Origin: Thermoplasmatota archaeon
GTDB taxonomy: Archaea > Thermoplasmatota > E2 > DHVEG-1
Length of the DNA stretch: 62,378 nt
Reading direction: 5' to 3'
Assembly: GCA_030601705.1 (NCBI GenBank)
Contig: JAUWBM010000004.1
Coordinates: 1 to 62,378 of the forward strand
Part shown: positions 23,639-32,487 of the stretch, piece by piece
Position numbering within the stretch: position 1 is the first letter of the stretch
How the letters are laid out: each line of letters begins with the position of its first letter
Notes under the pieces: generated by a model
What the model was told of the DNA's origin: nothing
Database searches by the model: none
Seen by the model: the letters and a program-made list of their open reading frames with translations, nothing else
Made by a program: the position numbers and the translations under genes

Positions 23639-23965
23639 ATGAAAACTCCATGTGAAATTATCGTATGGAACGTAGTACCGATTATCCGAAAGGAGTTTGC
23701 TAAAAGTCTAATCGAAAACCATGATCTTACACAAAGGGCAGTTGCTGATAAGTTAGGGATAACAGAAGCTGCAGTTTCACGATATATATCGGGAAAAAGA
23801 GGGGCATTAGAGATTACCGACGACGGGATCTTAGAAGAGATTAAAGAATCTGCAAAACGAATTGTAAAAGAAAATGGCACTACTGTTATAGAAGAAACCT
23901 GTAGAATTTGTAGAATTTTAAAATCTCGTGAATTTATCGATGGTATCAATTATGCCTGTGAATGA
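23639..23965 (+). CDS. Small HTH regulator with Cys motif (COG2522-like), thi4-linked
   Basis: A 108-residue DNA-binding protein. KTPCEIIVWNVVPIIRKEFAKSL is the N-terminal family signature, residues about 28-52 (LTQRAVADKLGITEAAVSRYISGKRG) are a Cro/C1-type helix-turn-helix, and the C-terminus has ETCRICRILK. The clustered cysteines may bind metal or an iron-sulfur cluster. It is read from the ATG after a GGTGA site. It probably represses thi4 and itself through the 16-bp palindrome. It overlaps the ThiF-like gene by 14 bp. A close paralogue lies at 41858. Confidence 0.8.
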   Translation: MKTPCEIIVWNVVPIIRKEFAKSLIENHDLTQRAVADKLGITEAAVSRYISGKRGALEITDDGILEEIKESAKRIVKENGTTVIEETCRICRILKSREFIDGINYACE

Positions 23966-24962
23966 GAGATACAGTAGACAGACATTGTTGAAAAACATTC
24001 AAAAAGATGGTCAAAAAAAGCTTGCAAAGAGTCGTGTAGTTGTCATTGGTTGCGGAGCACTCGGCACCACAATTGCTAATAATCTGGTGAGAAGTGGTAT
24101 TGGACACGTTAAACTCGTTGATAGAGACGTTATCGAATTAAATAATCTCCAGCGACAGAATCTTTTCAATGAACATGATGTAGGGTTGCCAAAAGCCTCC
24201 ATTGCAGCAGAGAAGTTAAAGGAAGTTAATTCAGGAATAAAAATTGATTCTGTTATCGATGATGTGACTCATAAGAACATTGAGAGTCTGATCAAAGACG
24301 TTGATGTGGTTCTTGATGGAACAGATAATATGCTTGTTCGTTTTTTGATAAACGATGCCTGTGTAAAACATAATATTTCTTGGGTGTATGGTGGAGCGAT
24401 AGAAACCTATGGAATGACTATGAATATCATCCCAAATAAAACACCATGTTTTAGATGCATAATCCAGGATCTTCCCGCTGCAGGATTTTTACCAACGTGT
24501 GATACGGTTGGTGTGTTGAACTCGATACCAACTATTATTGCATCTATACAAAGTACTGAAGCGATAAAGATTCTCCTAAAAAAAGAGATCAATAAAGATT
24601 TATTAATATATGATGTTTGGAGCCATGATTTTCAAAAAATAAAGATTAAAAAGAAGAAACATTGCGAATGCTGTGGTAACCATACGTATGAGTTTTTACA
24701 TGCTAAAAAGAAAGAGACGATGATTTCGTTATGTGGACGAGGGGCAATCCAGATTACTCCAGCTAAAAGCATGAACATCTCGTTTGATGAGTTAGCAAAC
24801 AAGCTACAGAAAGTAGGTGAGGTGGAAAATCGTAAGGCTATTCTTCGATTCAAGATTCCTAAGTATGAACTCAATGTATTTAGGAATGGTAGAACAATTA
24901 TTATTGGTACAAATGACAAGAAGATTGCAAAATCGCTTTATGCAAAATATATTGGCTTATGA
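23952..24962 (+). CDS. ThiF/MoeB/HesA-family adenylyltransferase
   Basis: A 336-residue E1-like enzyme that adenylates the C-terminus of a ubiquitin-like sulfur carrier. RYSRQTLL, VVVIGCGALGTTIANNLVRSG (nucleotide loop), DRDVIELNNLQRQNLF and DGTDNMLVRFLIND are canonical. CFRC and CECC supply a Zn site. The C-terminal 85 residues carry an extra domain common in archaeal members. The start is taken at 23952; two earlier in-frame codons exist. It sits between the regulator and a thiouridylase-like gene, so it likely feeds sulfur to tRNA, thiamine or molybdopterin; which one cannot be told. Confidence 0.85.
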   Translation: MPVNERYSRQTLLKNIQKDGQKKLAKSRVVVIGCGALGTTIANNLVRSGIGHVKLVDRDVIELNNLQRQNLFNEHDVGLPKASIAAEKLKEVNSGIKIDSVIDDVTHKNIESLIKDVDVVLDGTDNMLVRFLINDACVKHNISWVYGGAIETYGMTMNIIPNKTPCFRCIIQDLPAAGFLPTCDTVGVLNSIPTIIASIQSTEAIKILLKKEINKDLLIYDVWSHDFQKIKIKKKKHCECCGNHTYEFLHAKKKETMISLCGRGAIQITPAKSMNISFDELANKLQKVGEVENRKAILRFKIPKYELNVFRNGRTIIIGTNDKKIAKSLYAKYIGL

Positions 24963-25936
24963 AAAAGAATTCGGGCATCAAAACTGTAGGCTTACTTTCT
25001 GGTGGTCTGGATAGTACTCTTGCTGTTAAACTAATGATTGATCAAGGTGTAGAGGTTCATGTTCTTAATTTTGTTACTCCTTTTTGTACGTGTACTCGTA
25101 AAGGATGTAAACATGAGGCGAGTCGGGTTGCAGAGCTTTTCAATGTTCCTGTAAAAATAATTTCAGCAGGAAAAGCGTATATTGAGATGATAAAAAATCC
25201 GAAACATGGGTATGGTAGCAATATGAATCCCTGTATTGATTGTCGAATATTTTTGTTTCAAAAAGCAAAAAAATATATGGAGGAGATCGGTGCTCGTTTT
25301 ATTGTTACAGGCGAAGTGCTTGGTCAACGACCGATGTCTCAACATAAAAAAGCGCTCAATATAATTGAAAAAGAATCTGAAACAGAAGGACTTGTTGTAA
25401 GACCATTATCAGCCAGACTTTTACCCCCGACAATACCTGAAGAAAAGAAATGGATTGATAGAAAAAAACTACTATCTATTCAGGGGAGACGACGCATTCC
25501 TCAGATGGAACTTGCAAAGGAATTTGGAATTAATGACTATCCCTGTCCTGCTGGTGGATGCAGACTGACAGATCCTGGATTTGCTAAAAGACTACGAGAA
25601 GCATTTGAACACGACGAGGATACCATCAAAGACATCCGTCTTTTAAGATACGGAAGACATTTTAGATTGGAGAGCGGTGCTAAGGTTATTGTTGGAAGAA
25701 ATGAAGAAGAAAACAAGATTCTAAACGGATTTTTTGATGAAAATGATGTTTTAATGGAAGTAATGGGCGTGGGTAGTCCAATTGTTTTGCTAAAGAAAAC
25801 CAGAGGAAAGAGCGACATTAAAAAAGCTGCAGCTCTTTGTGTCCGTTATAGTGATGCAGACAAAGATGAAGAAGCGAATATTAAAATGAAATATAGTGGT
25901 GATCATGAGGAATTTGTAAAATTATGTTCTTTGTGA
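24959..25936 (+). CDS. PP-loop tRNA thiolation-type enzyme (MnmA/ThiI-like)
   Basis: A 325-residue ATP-pyrophosphatase. GLLSGGLDSTLAVKLM (residues 11-26) is the PP-loop, and VTPFCTCTRKGC, NPCIDCRIFLF and CPAGGCRLTDPGFAKRL supply conserved cysteines that may bind zinc or a cluster. This pattern is annotated as tRNA 2-thiouridylase-like (COG0482) in anaerobes. The C-terminal 90 residues resemble a nucleic-acid-binding appendage. It overlaps the ThiF-like gene by four bases, so the E1 and the PP-loop enzyme are made together, supporting a sulfur-relay role. Confidence 0.75.
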   Translation: MKKNSGIKTVGLLSGGLDSTLAVKLMIDQGVEVHVLNFVTPFCTCTRKGCKHEASRVAELFNVPVKIISAGKAYIEMIKNPKHGYGSNMNPCIDCRIFLFQKAKKYMEEIGARFIVTGEVLGQRPMSQHKKALNIIEKESETEGLVVRPLSARLLPPTIPEEKKWIDRKKLLSIQGRRRIPQMELAKEFGINDYPCPAGGCRLTDPGFAKRLREAFEHDEDTIKDIRLLRYGRHFRLESGAKVIVGRNEEENKILNGFFDENDVLMEVMGVGSPIVLLKKTRGKSDIKKAAALCVRYSDADKDEEANIKMKYSGDHEEFVKLCSL

Positions 25937-26069
25937 TTTTGTAGCAATAATTATTGTGTAAAACGAGTATTTATCGGGTCAGTCTAATTAGCCAAAATCA
26001 TATGGCGGTGAACATTTATATATTATACACATTATAGTAATAATAATAAAATTGGGAGAAATTACCCCG

Positions 26070-28109
26070 ATGAAAAAGAGCTTAGCAATCGGAATTATAG
26101 CATTGTTCATTGGAATGAGCGTTATTCCATCAATTGGAAGTATAGTAGTAGAAAAATCATCTATCGTATTCTTCGATGGCAATATCTGGTATGTTGGAGG
26201 CAGTGGCCTAGGTAATTATAGCAGTATTCAGGATGCTATTGATAATGCGAGTGATGGGGATACGATTTTTGTTTATAACGGCACCTATTATGAGAATATC
26301 ATCATAGATAAAACTATCAATCTGACGGGAGAAATCAGGGAAGAAACCGTCATAGATGGGCTGTACAATGACAATATAGTTCACATATCATCTGAAAAAG
26401 TTTCTTTACAGAATTTTACTATCAGAAATTCAGGCGGTTTTACAAAAAATGCAGGAATTATCATAGAATCTGAAAATAATACGATAAAAAACTGTATTTT
26501 CTATAGAACGAAGACAGGGCTAATGTTGAATAATACAAAAAACAATAGGATAGATAATTGTACATTTCATACAAATGGCGAAGGAATACTTTTTGAATCA
26601 TCAAACTATAATTCAGTTATTTCATGTTGTTTTGGACATAACGCAATTGGTTTACATTTTGAAAGATCCGAAGAAAATTCTATAAGTTATTGCTATGCAC
26701 ATACAAATGGCATTGCGTTTTTATTGAACGGTTCCTCAAAAACTAACATATTTCATTGCAATATCAGTGATAACAGTGCTAATCTAGGTGGAATTTTCAT
26801 TGTTGGATGTTCAGAACTAAATCTTACCAATAGCATCATTCGTCATAACGGTGCAGGAGTCCACATATTTTCTTCTGAAAAAATACAAATCACCACTTGT
26901 GAGTTTATTTTCAATACACATTTTGCAGTAGTAATGCGAACGGCTTCTGATAAAGTAGAAATTACTCAATGTGAAATAAAAAACAATCTAAGATATGGAG
27001 TTTATATCGAAAAAGGTAATGATTGTAAAATAACGAAAAACAACATCGAGAAAAATACTTTATATGGCATATATTCCATCCTTTCTGGTTGTAAAGCTCG
27101 TTATAACTGGTGGGGATCCTCTTTTGGACCTTCATACTTCGAGAGGAAATCAAAGGATAGAATTACATTATTACTAGGCAAATTAAGATGCTTTCCATGG
27201 CTGTTAAAGCCCCTAGAAAACACAGGATCAGACTGGAAAGAAAACGAACCTTATATGATAGATGAAACAAATGATTCAACAGAAAAACAAATCAATTTAC
27301 CAGGAAATGATACCGATGGAGATAGTGTTCCCAACTGGTGGGAGGAAAAATGGGGGTATGATCCATTCTCTTGGGATGATCATAAAACTCTTGATCCAGA
27401 TAACGACGGATTGAACAACATTGAGGAATGTTTTACTGATAAATGGAATTCAAGCCCATTCCATAGAGACATATTCCTTGAAATTGACTGGATGGAATCA
27501 TTTAATCCATCTCACTCAAATAAACCGCCAAAAAATCTAATAGAAAAAGCGATTTCTATTTTTAATAAACAAAATATAAACTTGCATATTGATCTTGGCA
27601 ATCTTGATGGCGGCGAAGAGATACCATATTGCACACCTACTTTTTCATTTGCCAAATTAAGAGATATTTACTGGGAATATTTCCTTTATAATGATATTAA
27701 CAATCCTCGAAAAGGTATATTTCATTATGGAATTATTTGTAACTATTGTCCTGATCTTAATTTTCCATTTTTCGGATGGGATCAACTTGACTCATTTGCA
27801 ATATCTGCGAAATGGTTGAAAGAAGAAAATCCTCTATTTGATGTAGGTCGTCTTATAGTCGGAGCAATTGTTCATCATCTTGGACATTCTTTAGGACTCC
27901 TAGCAGATACTTATGGGGGCATTGATAACACAGGCACTCAAATTCCGTTCACTCTACAATGGTGGAAATATCGAAACTACAAAAGTTGCTTGAACTACTA
28001 CTATAAATACAAAATATTTGATTACTCAGATGGAACGCACGGTTGGGGCGATTTCAATGACTGGGAGCACCTCAATTTCAGTTTTTTCAAAAACAGTCAT
28101 TTCACATGA
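26070..28109 (+). CDS. Secreted beta-helix protein with thrombospondin-3-like and metalloprotease-like parts
   Basis: A 679-residue exported protein read from the ATG at 26070 after GGGAGA (an upstream in-frame TTG adds six residues). Residues 1-25 are a signal peptide. A NosD/CASH right-handed beta-helix spans about 35-370 (YSSIQDAIDNASDGDTIFVYNGTYYENI…). Calcium-binding thrombospondin-type repeats follow (DTDGDSVPNWWEEKWGYDP … DPDNDGLNNIEE). A C-terminal domain has VHHLGHSLGLLAD at residue 601: this is the zincin HExxHxxG layout with His in place of the catalytic Glu. It probably binds rather than cuts. A relic of its last 35 codons lies at 44.7 kb. Confidence 0.75.
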   Translation: MKKSLAIGIIALFIGMSVIPSIGSIVVEKSSIVFFDGNIWYVGGSGLGNYSSIQDAIDNASDGDTIFVYNGTYYENIIIDKTINLTGEIREETVIDGLYNDNIVHISSEKVSLQNFTIRNSGGFTKNAGIIIESENNTIKNCIFYRTKTGLMLNNTKNNRIDNCTFHTNGEGILFESSNYNSVISCCFGHNAIGLHFERSEENSISYCYAHTNGIAFLLNGSSKTNIFHCNISDNSANLGGIFIVGCSELNLTNSIIRHNGAGVHIFSSEKIQITTCEFIFNTHFAVVMRTASDKVEITQCEIKNNLRYGVYIEKGNDCKITKNNIEKNTLYGIYSILSGCKARYNWWGSSFGPSYFERKSKDRITLLLGKLRCFPWLLKPLENTGSDWKENEPYMIDETNDSTEKQINLPGNDTDGDSVPNWWEEKWGYDPFSWDDHKTLDPDNDGLNNIEECFTDKWNSSPFHRDIFLEIDWMESFNPSHSNKPPKNLIEKAISIFNKQNINLHIDLGNLDGGEEIPYCTPTFSFAKLRDIYWEYFLYNDINNPRKGIFHYGIICNYCPDLNFPFFGWDQLDSFAISAKWLKEENPLFDVGRLIVGAIVHHLGHSLGLLADTYGGIDNTGTQIPFTLQWWKYRNYKSCLNYYYKYKIFDYSDGTHGWGDFNDWEHLNFSFFKNSHFT

Positions 28110-28197
28110 CCAAAAACATACCCTTTCTACATTAACCACTTATAATATAAACGCATAAAAAAAATAAAAGGACAGTTGCATTACCTACCTCTTAGAT

Positions 28198-29154
28198 ATG
28201 AATGTAAAAAAACTCCTACCGATAATCGGCATTGCTCTCTTGCTCTATATTTTATTAACCATGGATGTCGGAAAAATTATCGATGTATTCTCACGCATCA
28301 ACATATGGTATGCTCTTTTATCCCTCTTTGCCATCGTCCCTGTTCTTTTACTTGCTAACTATGAATGGCAATTGATCCTAAAAAAACACAACATCCGAGT
28401 CAGCTATACGTATTCGTTAAAAAATATCTTCATCGGATATTTTTATGGATTTGTGACACCAGGCGGTCTGGGTGGTTACACCCGCGCTCTCTATCTCAAG
28501 GATGAAAGCGGAGAGACCATCCAAAAATGTTTCGTCAATCTTCTCATATTTACCACTATCGACTACCTCCCCTTACTTTCCCTCGGTGTCCTTGGCGGAT
28601 TTCTACTCAGCAGTAGATTTCCCAACATATTTCCGATCTTCCTCGCCCTCTTTATTTTCATAATTAGTTTACTAGTACTCTTTATTCGAAAGAACACGGG
28701 AAAATTGTTTTTCACGAAACTGTTAAAATCAAAATTGTTAATCTCGTACAAAGATAAATGGCACGGGCATATTAACAACTTATATGAAGACCTTCCAACA
28801 GTTAAAGATCTTATTCCTCCATTTTTTGTCTCGTTCTTTGGATGGATCCTCTGGCTGTCAGAACTCTATCTCATCTCAACCTTGTTCTCGATAGACGTAC
28901 CATATCATTACTTTATTTTAATCATCGCTGTTGCCAATATCATTGCTTCATTACCGATAACCATCTGCGGTTTAGGCACACGAGAGATAGCCATGATAGG
29001 GTTGTTTTCAATATTCAACATCGGGCAAGAAAACGTCTTAGGTTTTTCACTTTTTTGGTTTTCCATTTCTTGGCTAATTCCAAGTCTCATTGGTGCAGGT
29101 GTTACTGTTCATGAAACAAGAAAAAATCCTACACTTTTCAACAAAAAAACTTAA
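28198..29154 (+). CDS. UPF0104 / LPG-synthase-TM-like membrane protein
   Basis: A 318-residue integral membrane protein with about eight hydrophobic helices. The signature GFVTPGGLGGYTRALYLKDESGETIQKCFVNLLIFTTIDYLP (residues 83-124) and the later GLGTREIAMIGLF are hallmarks of the UPF0104 / lysylphosphatidylglycerol-synthase transmembrane family, thought to translocate lipids or lipid-linked sugars. No synthase domain is attached. It is monocistronic; the following gene starts over 200 bp downstream. Confidence 0.8.
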   Translation: MNVKKLLPIIGIALLLYILLTMDVGKIIDVFSRINIWYALLSLFAIVPVLLLANYEWQLILKKHNIRVSYTYSLKNIFIGYFYGFVTPGGLGGYTRALYLKDESGETIQKCFVNLLIFTTIDYLPLLSLGVLGGFLLSSRFPNIFPIFLALFIFIISLLVLFIRKNTGKLFFTKLLKSKLLISYKDKWHGHINNLYEDLPTVKDLIPPFFVSFFGWILWLSELYLISTLFSIDVPYHYFILIIAVANIIASLPITICGLGTREIAMIGLFSIFNIGQENVLGFSLFWFSISWLIPSLIGAGVTVHETRKNPTLFNKKT

Positions 29155-29378
29155 CTCGTGAGCAGAAAGTATTTTTATAAATAAAATGTTTGCCAATCAA
29201 ACGGTTATAATGCTATCTAGCTTCGTGTTATTGAAAATATGATTCAAAAAACCTATCTTAGGCCAAGAACAACTGATTTTTTCCATTTTTACTTAAATTT
29301 TAAACTTCTATTAAATATACAAGCAGAACATTTATCTAACTAATACTTTTTAGGACAAATACAAACAGGAGAAAAAGC

Positions 29379-30050
29379 GTGTACGACAAAAAACAAGATT
29401 TCGTCATTGATAAGACATCAGCAGAGCAATTTACAAGATATATGGAAAAATATTCAGAATTATATCGCTCTCTTGCAAAGAAGGCAAGAGAACATATCCC
29501 AAGATCAGTAAAAAAACCAGTTATTGTTGATCTCGGCACAGGACCTGGTCTGCTATCTATAGAACTAAATAAATTACTACCTGATGCACATATATTAGGT
29601 GCAGATCCATCTATTTACATGCTTTCAATAGCTAAAAACAAATTACTCGATATCGGTTGCAAACATAGTAACTTTGTGATGGCAAATGCCGAAAATATTC
29701 CCCTAAAGAGCCACTATGCAGATATCATAGTAAGTCGATTCAGTCTCTCATCCTGGAAAAAACCAAAACAAGGTTTTTCGGAAATTTTTCGAGTTTTAAA
29801 ACCGGGAGGTAGACTAGTCTTAGAAGCTCTCAACAAGGACTTCCCAAAATGGAAACTCCTGCTAACAAAACTCCATATGATAGTTAATGGAGCAGAGAAA
29901 AACGTTATCAAATATCATATTGACTACTATAAAAACGCTTTTTCTATCAAACAACTTGAACAAATTTTAATTGAAACTGGTTTCACCATAATTAAAAAAG
30001 AAGGGGAGAGAACGGAATGGAAATTTTTAATAGTCGCAGCAAGAACTTAA
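29379..30050 (+). CDS. Class I SAM-dependent methyltransferase
   Basis: A 223-residue methyltransferase. VIVDLGTGPGLLSIEL (residues 48-63) is SAM motif I, GADPSIYML motif II, NAENIPLKSHYADIIVSRFSLSSW motif III-IV, and EIFRVLKPGGRLVLEAL the post-core strand, giving a UbiE/COQ5-like type 11 enzyme. It starts at a GTG preceded by GGAGAAA at suitable spacing. The substrate is unknown: small molecules or lipids are usual for this family. Confidence 0.8.
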   Translation: MYDKKQDFVIDKTSAEQFTRYMEKYSELYRSLAKKAREHIPRSVKKPVIVDLGTGPGLLSIELNKLLPDAHILGADPSIYMLSIAKNKLLDIGCKHSNFVMANAENIPLKSHYADIIVSRFSLSSWKKPKQGFSEIFRVLKPGGRLVLEALNKDFPKWKLLLTKLHMIVNGAEKNVIKYHIDYYKNAFSIKQLEQILIETGFTIIKKEGERTEWKFLIVAART

Positions 30051-30123
30051 AACGTTATATCAACAAAAAATATAAATAGTTATAAAAATTAATTTAATAT
30101 TATAAATTAAAAAGGAATATATT

Positions 30124-31401
30124 ATGAAGGACATTGTAAAAAGTACTCTAGTAATCACAACAATTCTTCTATTACTCACGTCAGGTGTGATACCTGTATT
30201 GGCTTCCATTGATATTAACACGCAAGAAACAAAAATTGACACAGATAAAGAACTTTATCTACTGCGAGGAGAACACTATCTCTACCTTAACGCATCAGAT
30301 AGTGTCAACGAATTTCACCTCCGATTCGCTTTTCCACCAGATTATCTATATCAAGTCCCAACTCTCCTAGAAATTTACAACGACACCACAGCAGATATCC
30401 GTCATTATCAAATAGAAGATGATACAAACGAACCAAACAAAGTCATCAATTTCATCATCGGACCGATGCACAAAGATGAAAGCGTTTTACTTCATTTCTC
30501 ATGTTGGGTCCTCGTTAAAAATCATGAGTTTGAGGATTTACCAAACTACGTTAAATTTCCAAAGAAACGGGACCTCCCTGAAGAGACAAAAATATGGCTC
30601 ACCTCCACCAAGGTCGTACAAGTACACAGCATCCTCATCAAACACAAAGCACGACAATTACACGGGCTTAACAATAATCTCATACGATTTGCAGAAAGAG
30701 TTGCACCATTTATCAAAAAACATAGATATCCCTTGTTTCTTATACAACTAACACTAGGCATTTTCTTCTCTCAAGATGCCCTTACAACCCTTCTTATAAA
30801 TGGCGAGAATGTTGGACGATCACATTTGGCCTGTGCATTTTTCAGAGGATACAACGTCCCAGCACGAGTGCTACTCGCTCATAACGATCAAGGTTTTTGG
30901 ACTCAAATGCACTATATGGTTGAATATTACTGCCCGGGATACGGATGGGTATTGATCGATTCAACAAGAGGAGAAACACCATATGCAACAAAAAGACAAA
31001 TCATAAACAGAATCTGCTTCCCTGAAGATGAAGAAAATACCAAAGCTGATTACATCATACCATTTATGAAAGGAGAAGAACGATGGCTGTGGATAGAAAA
31101 TGAAAACATCTACCCATATTATGTAGATTGTAAAACAGGAAGTAAATCCCAAATGTTTTATGAAGGTGATATCGAAACCGACTCATTTACTGCAGACTAT
31201 GCCTTTCTACTGACACAGCTGGTATTTCACCAATATGAACAATATCTGGGGGCTAATCTAACTGGTGAAAACCTTGGACATTTTCAAAATGCTACAATAT
31301 TTCATAACAATGCGATATCTGCATTTCAACATTCAAACATTCAGGTATATATAGATAATATGAATCTGGCATATGATGAATATCTTAACATTATCCCATG
31401 A
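30124..31401 (+). CDS. Secreted transglutaminase-like protein with altered catalytic site
   Basis: A 425-residue exported protein. Residues 1-27 are a signal peptide (…VIPVLAS). An N-terminal beta domain is followed by a transglutaminase-like core: GRSHLACAFFRGYNVPARVLLAH (about 235-257), MHYMVEYYCPGYGWVLIDST (about 263-282). His and Asp of the Cys-His-Asp triad are present, but the position of the catalytic Cys appears to be Asn in GENVG, so it may be inactive or use another chemistry. The rest is helical. It is monocistronic. Confidence 0.6.
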   Translation: MKDIVKSTLVITTILLLLTSGVIPVLASIDINTQETKIDTDKELYLLRGEHYLYLNASDSVNEFHLRFAFPPDYLYQVPTLLEIYNDTTADIRHYQIEDDTNEPNKVINFIIGPMHKDESVLLHFSCWVLVKNHEFEDLPNYVKFPKKRDLPEETKIWLTSTKVVQVHSILIKHKARQLHGLNNNLIRFAERVAPFIKKHRYPLFLIQLTLGIFFSQDALTTLLINGENVGRSHLACAFFRGYNVPARVLLAHNDQGFWTQMHYMVEYYCPGYGWVLIDSTRGETPYATKRQIINRICFPEDEENTKADYIIPFMKGEERWLWIENENIYPYYVDCKTGSKSQMFYEGDIETDSFTADYAFLLTQLVFHQYEQYLGANLTGENLGHFQNATIFHNNAISAFQHSNIQVYIDNMNLAYDEYLNIIP

Positions 31402-31469
31402 GGTAGCAAGGCATTTTAGTTTGTTTTTAACATAACATTATTATTGTTTTAAGTTACTACCCATCAATA

Positions 31470-32240
31470 ATGGCAACTACGAAAAATAAGACAATTAATA
31501 AATCCACCAAAAAAACTTCAAAATCAAATATTCGATCGTTTCTTTTCACATTTGTTTCTTTGGTTGTTTTTTCAATCGGTTTAGTACCGCTTATTGTATG
31601 GATAACATTCGTTTTCTATTTGATGATGCCATTTAGTACAATAGTTCATTTTATCGTGCTGCCGTTCATACTCATCTTATCATTATGGATTTTACTTGTT
31701 TCAGAAATCCTTATATCGGGTGTTATAGTCAGATTGTTCAACATAAAGTATGTGGAGGGGATGTATGAATATTCAGTAAAGAACAACATGGCTTTTAAAT
31801 GGATGCTTCTTTGTCAGCTTTATACTCCAATTAGAAAAATCTTAGAAATCGTTCCCATGGGATACATAAAAATAGTTTATTTGAGATTATTGGGGATGAA
31901 AATTGGGAAAAATACCCTTGTAGGTGGGGTAATTAAAGACCCGTGTGTAACAGAAATTGGTGACAATGTAACGATAGGTGAATATGCAGTATTGTATGCT
32001 CATATTCAAAACTATGCAAAAGGAACGATAACAATTAAAAAAATAAAGATAGGAAATAACTGCATTATAGGAGCGGGGGCCATTATTATGCCTGGTGTCG
32101 TGATGGAAGATAATGCAATTCTTGCTGCTGGGGGACTAGTCACAAAAAACCGTGTATTAAAGAAAAATAAAGTATATGGCGGAAATCCTGCAGAAGAGAT
32201 ACCAATAACTAAGAAAAACAAAGAGCAAAAAAACATCTAA
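31470..32240 (+). CDS. Membrane-anchored hexapeptide-repeat acyltransferase-like protein
   Basis: A 256-residue protein. Two hydrophobic helices occupy about residues 25-90, followed by a left-handed beta-helix of hexapeptide repeats (IGKNTLVGG, IGDNVTIGEYAVL, IGNNCIIGAGAIIMPGVVMEDNAILAAGG). YGGNPAEEIP at the end is the usual acetyltransferase C-terminal motif. It likely transfers acyl groups to a membrane or cell-surface glycan. It is preceded by no clear Shine-Dalgarno site. Confidence 0.7.
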   Translation: MATTKNKTINKSTKKTSKSNIRSFLFTFVSLVVFSIGLVPLIVWITFVFYLMMPFSTIVHFIVLPFILILSLWILLVSEILISGVIVRLFNIKYVEGMYEYSVKNNMAFKWMLLCQLYTPIRKILEIVPMGYIKIVYLRLLGMKIGKNTLVGGVIKDPCVTEIGDNVTIGEYAVLYAHIQNYAKGTITIKKIKIGNNCIIGAGAIIMPGVVMEDNAILAAGGLVTKNRVLKKNKVYGGNPAEEIPITKKNKEQKNI

Positions 32241-32487
32241 ATAATGGCAACCCTACAAAGAGAGAGAGATTAAACAACTAAAAAGCACAAATACAGTTGT
32301 TGCTCATCTGATAAGAATATAGTTTTTGTTGTATTTATTGAGAAGGTGAGTCACTTAATATGTCCACACTGCGGCTCCATTGAACTAGGGGAGGTAGCTT
32401 AATGAAAGGGCAATGCATAAATGAACAAATAACATAAGTAAAACTTATACATCGCATAAAATAAAAAACAACATTTGGGAGATAAGT
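32241..32487. other. Intergenic region with a zinc-ribbon-like micro-ORF
   Basis: A 7-bp stem (AACAACT at 32273-32279, AGTTGTT at 32295-32301) is present. Further on, a GTG-initiated frame (32346-32402) encodes an 18-residue peptide containing LICPHCGSIELGEVA, followed by GGGGAGG and another ATG. It resembles the end of a HypA-like zinc ribbon and may be a relic. No complete gene was recognised. Confidence 0.35.

Noticed and set aside
23554-23640. TPP riboswitch upstream of thi4
   Set aside because: The leader is only about 20 nt and contains none of the conserved TPP aptamer strings; control by the palindrome and adjacent regulator is more likely.
23554-23949. N-terminal 132-codon extension of Thi4
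   Set aside because: It crosses the divergent regulator gene on the other strand, lacks Thi4 homology, and a GGAGGG site precedes the internal ATG at 23553.
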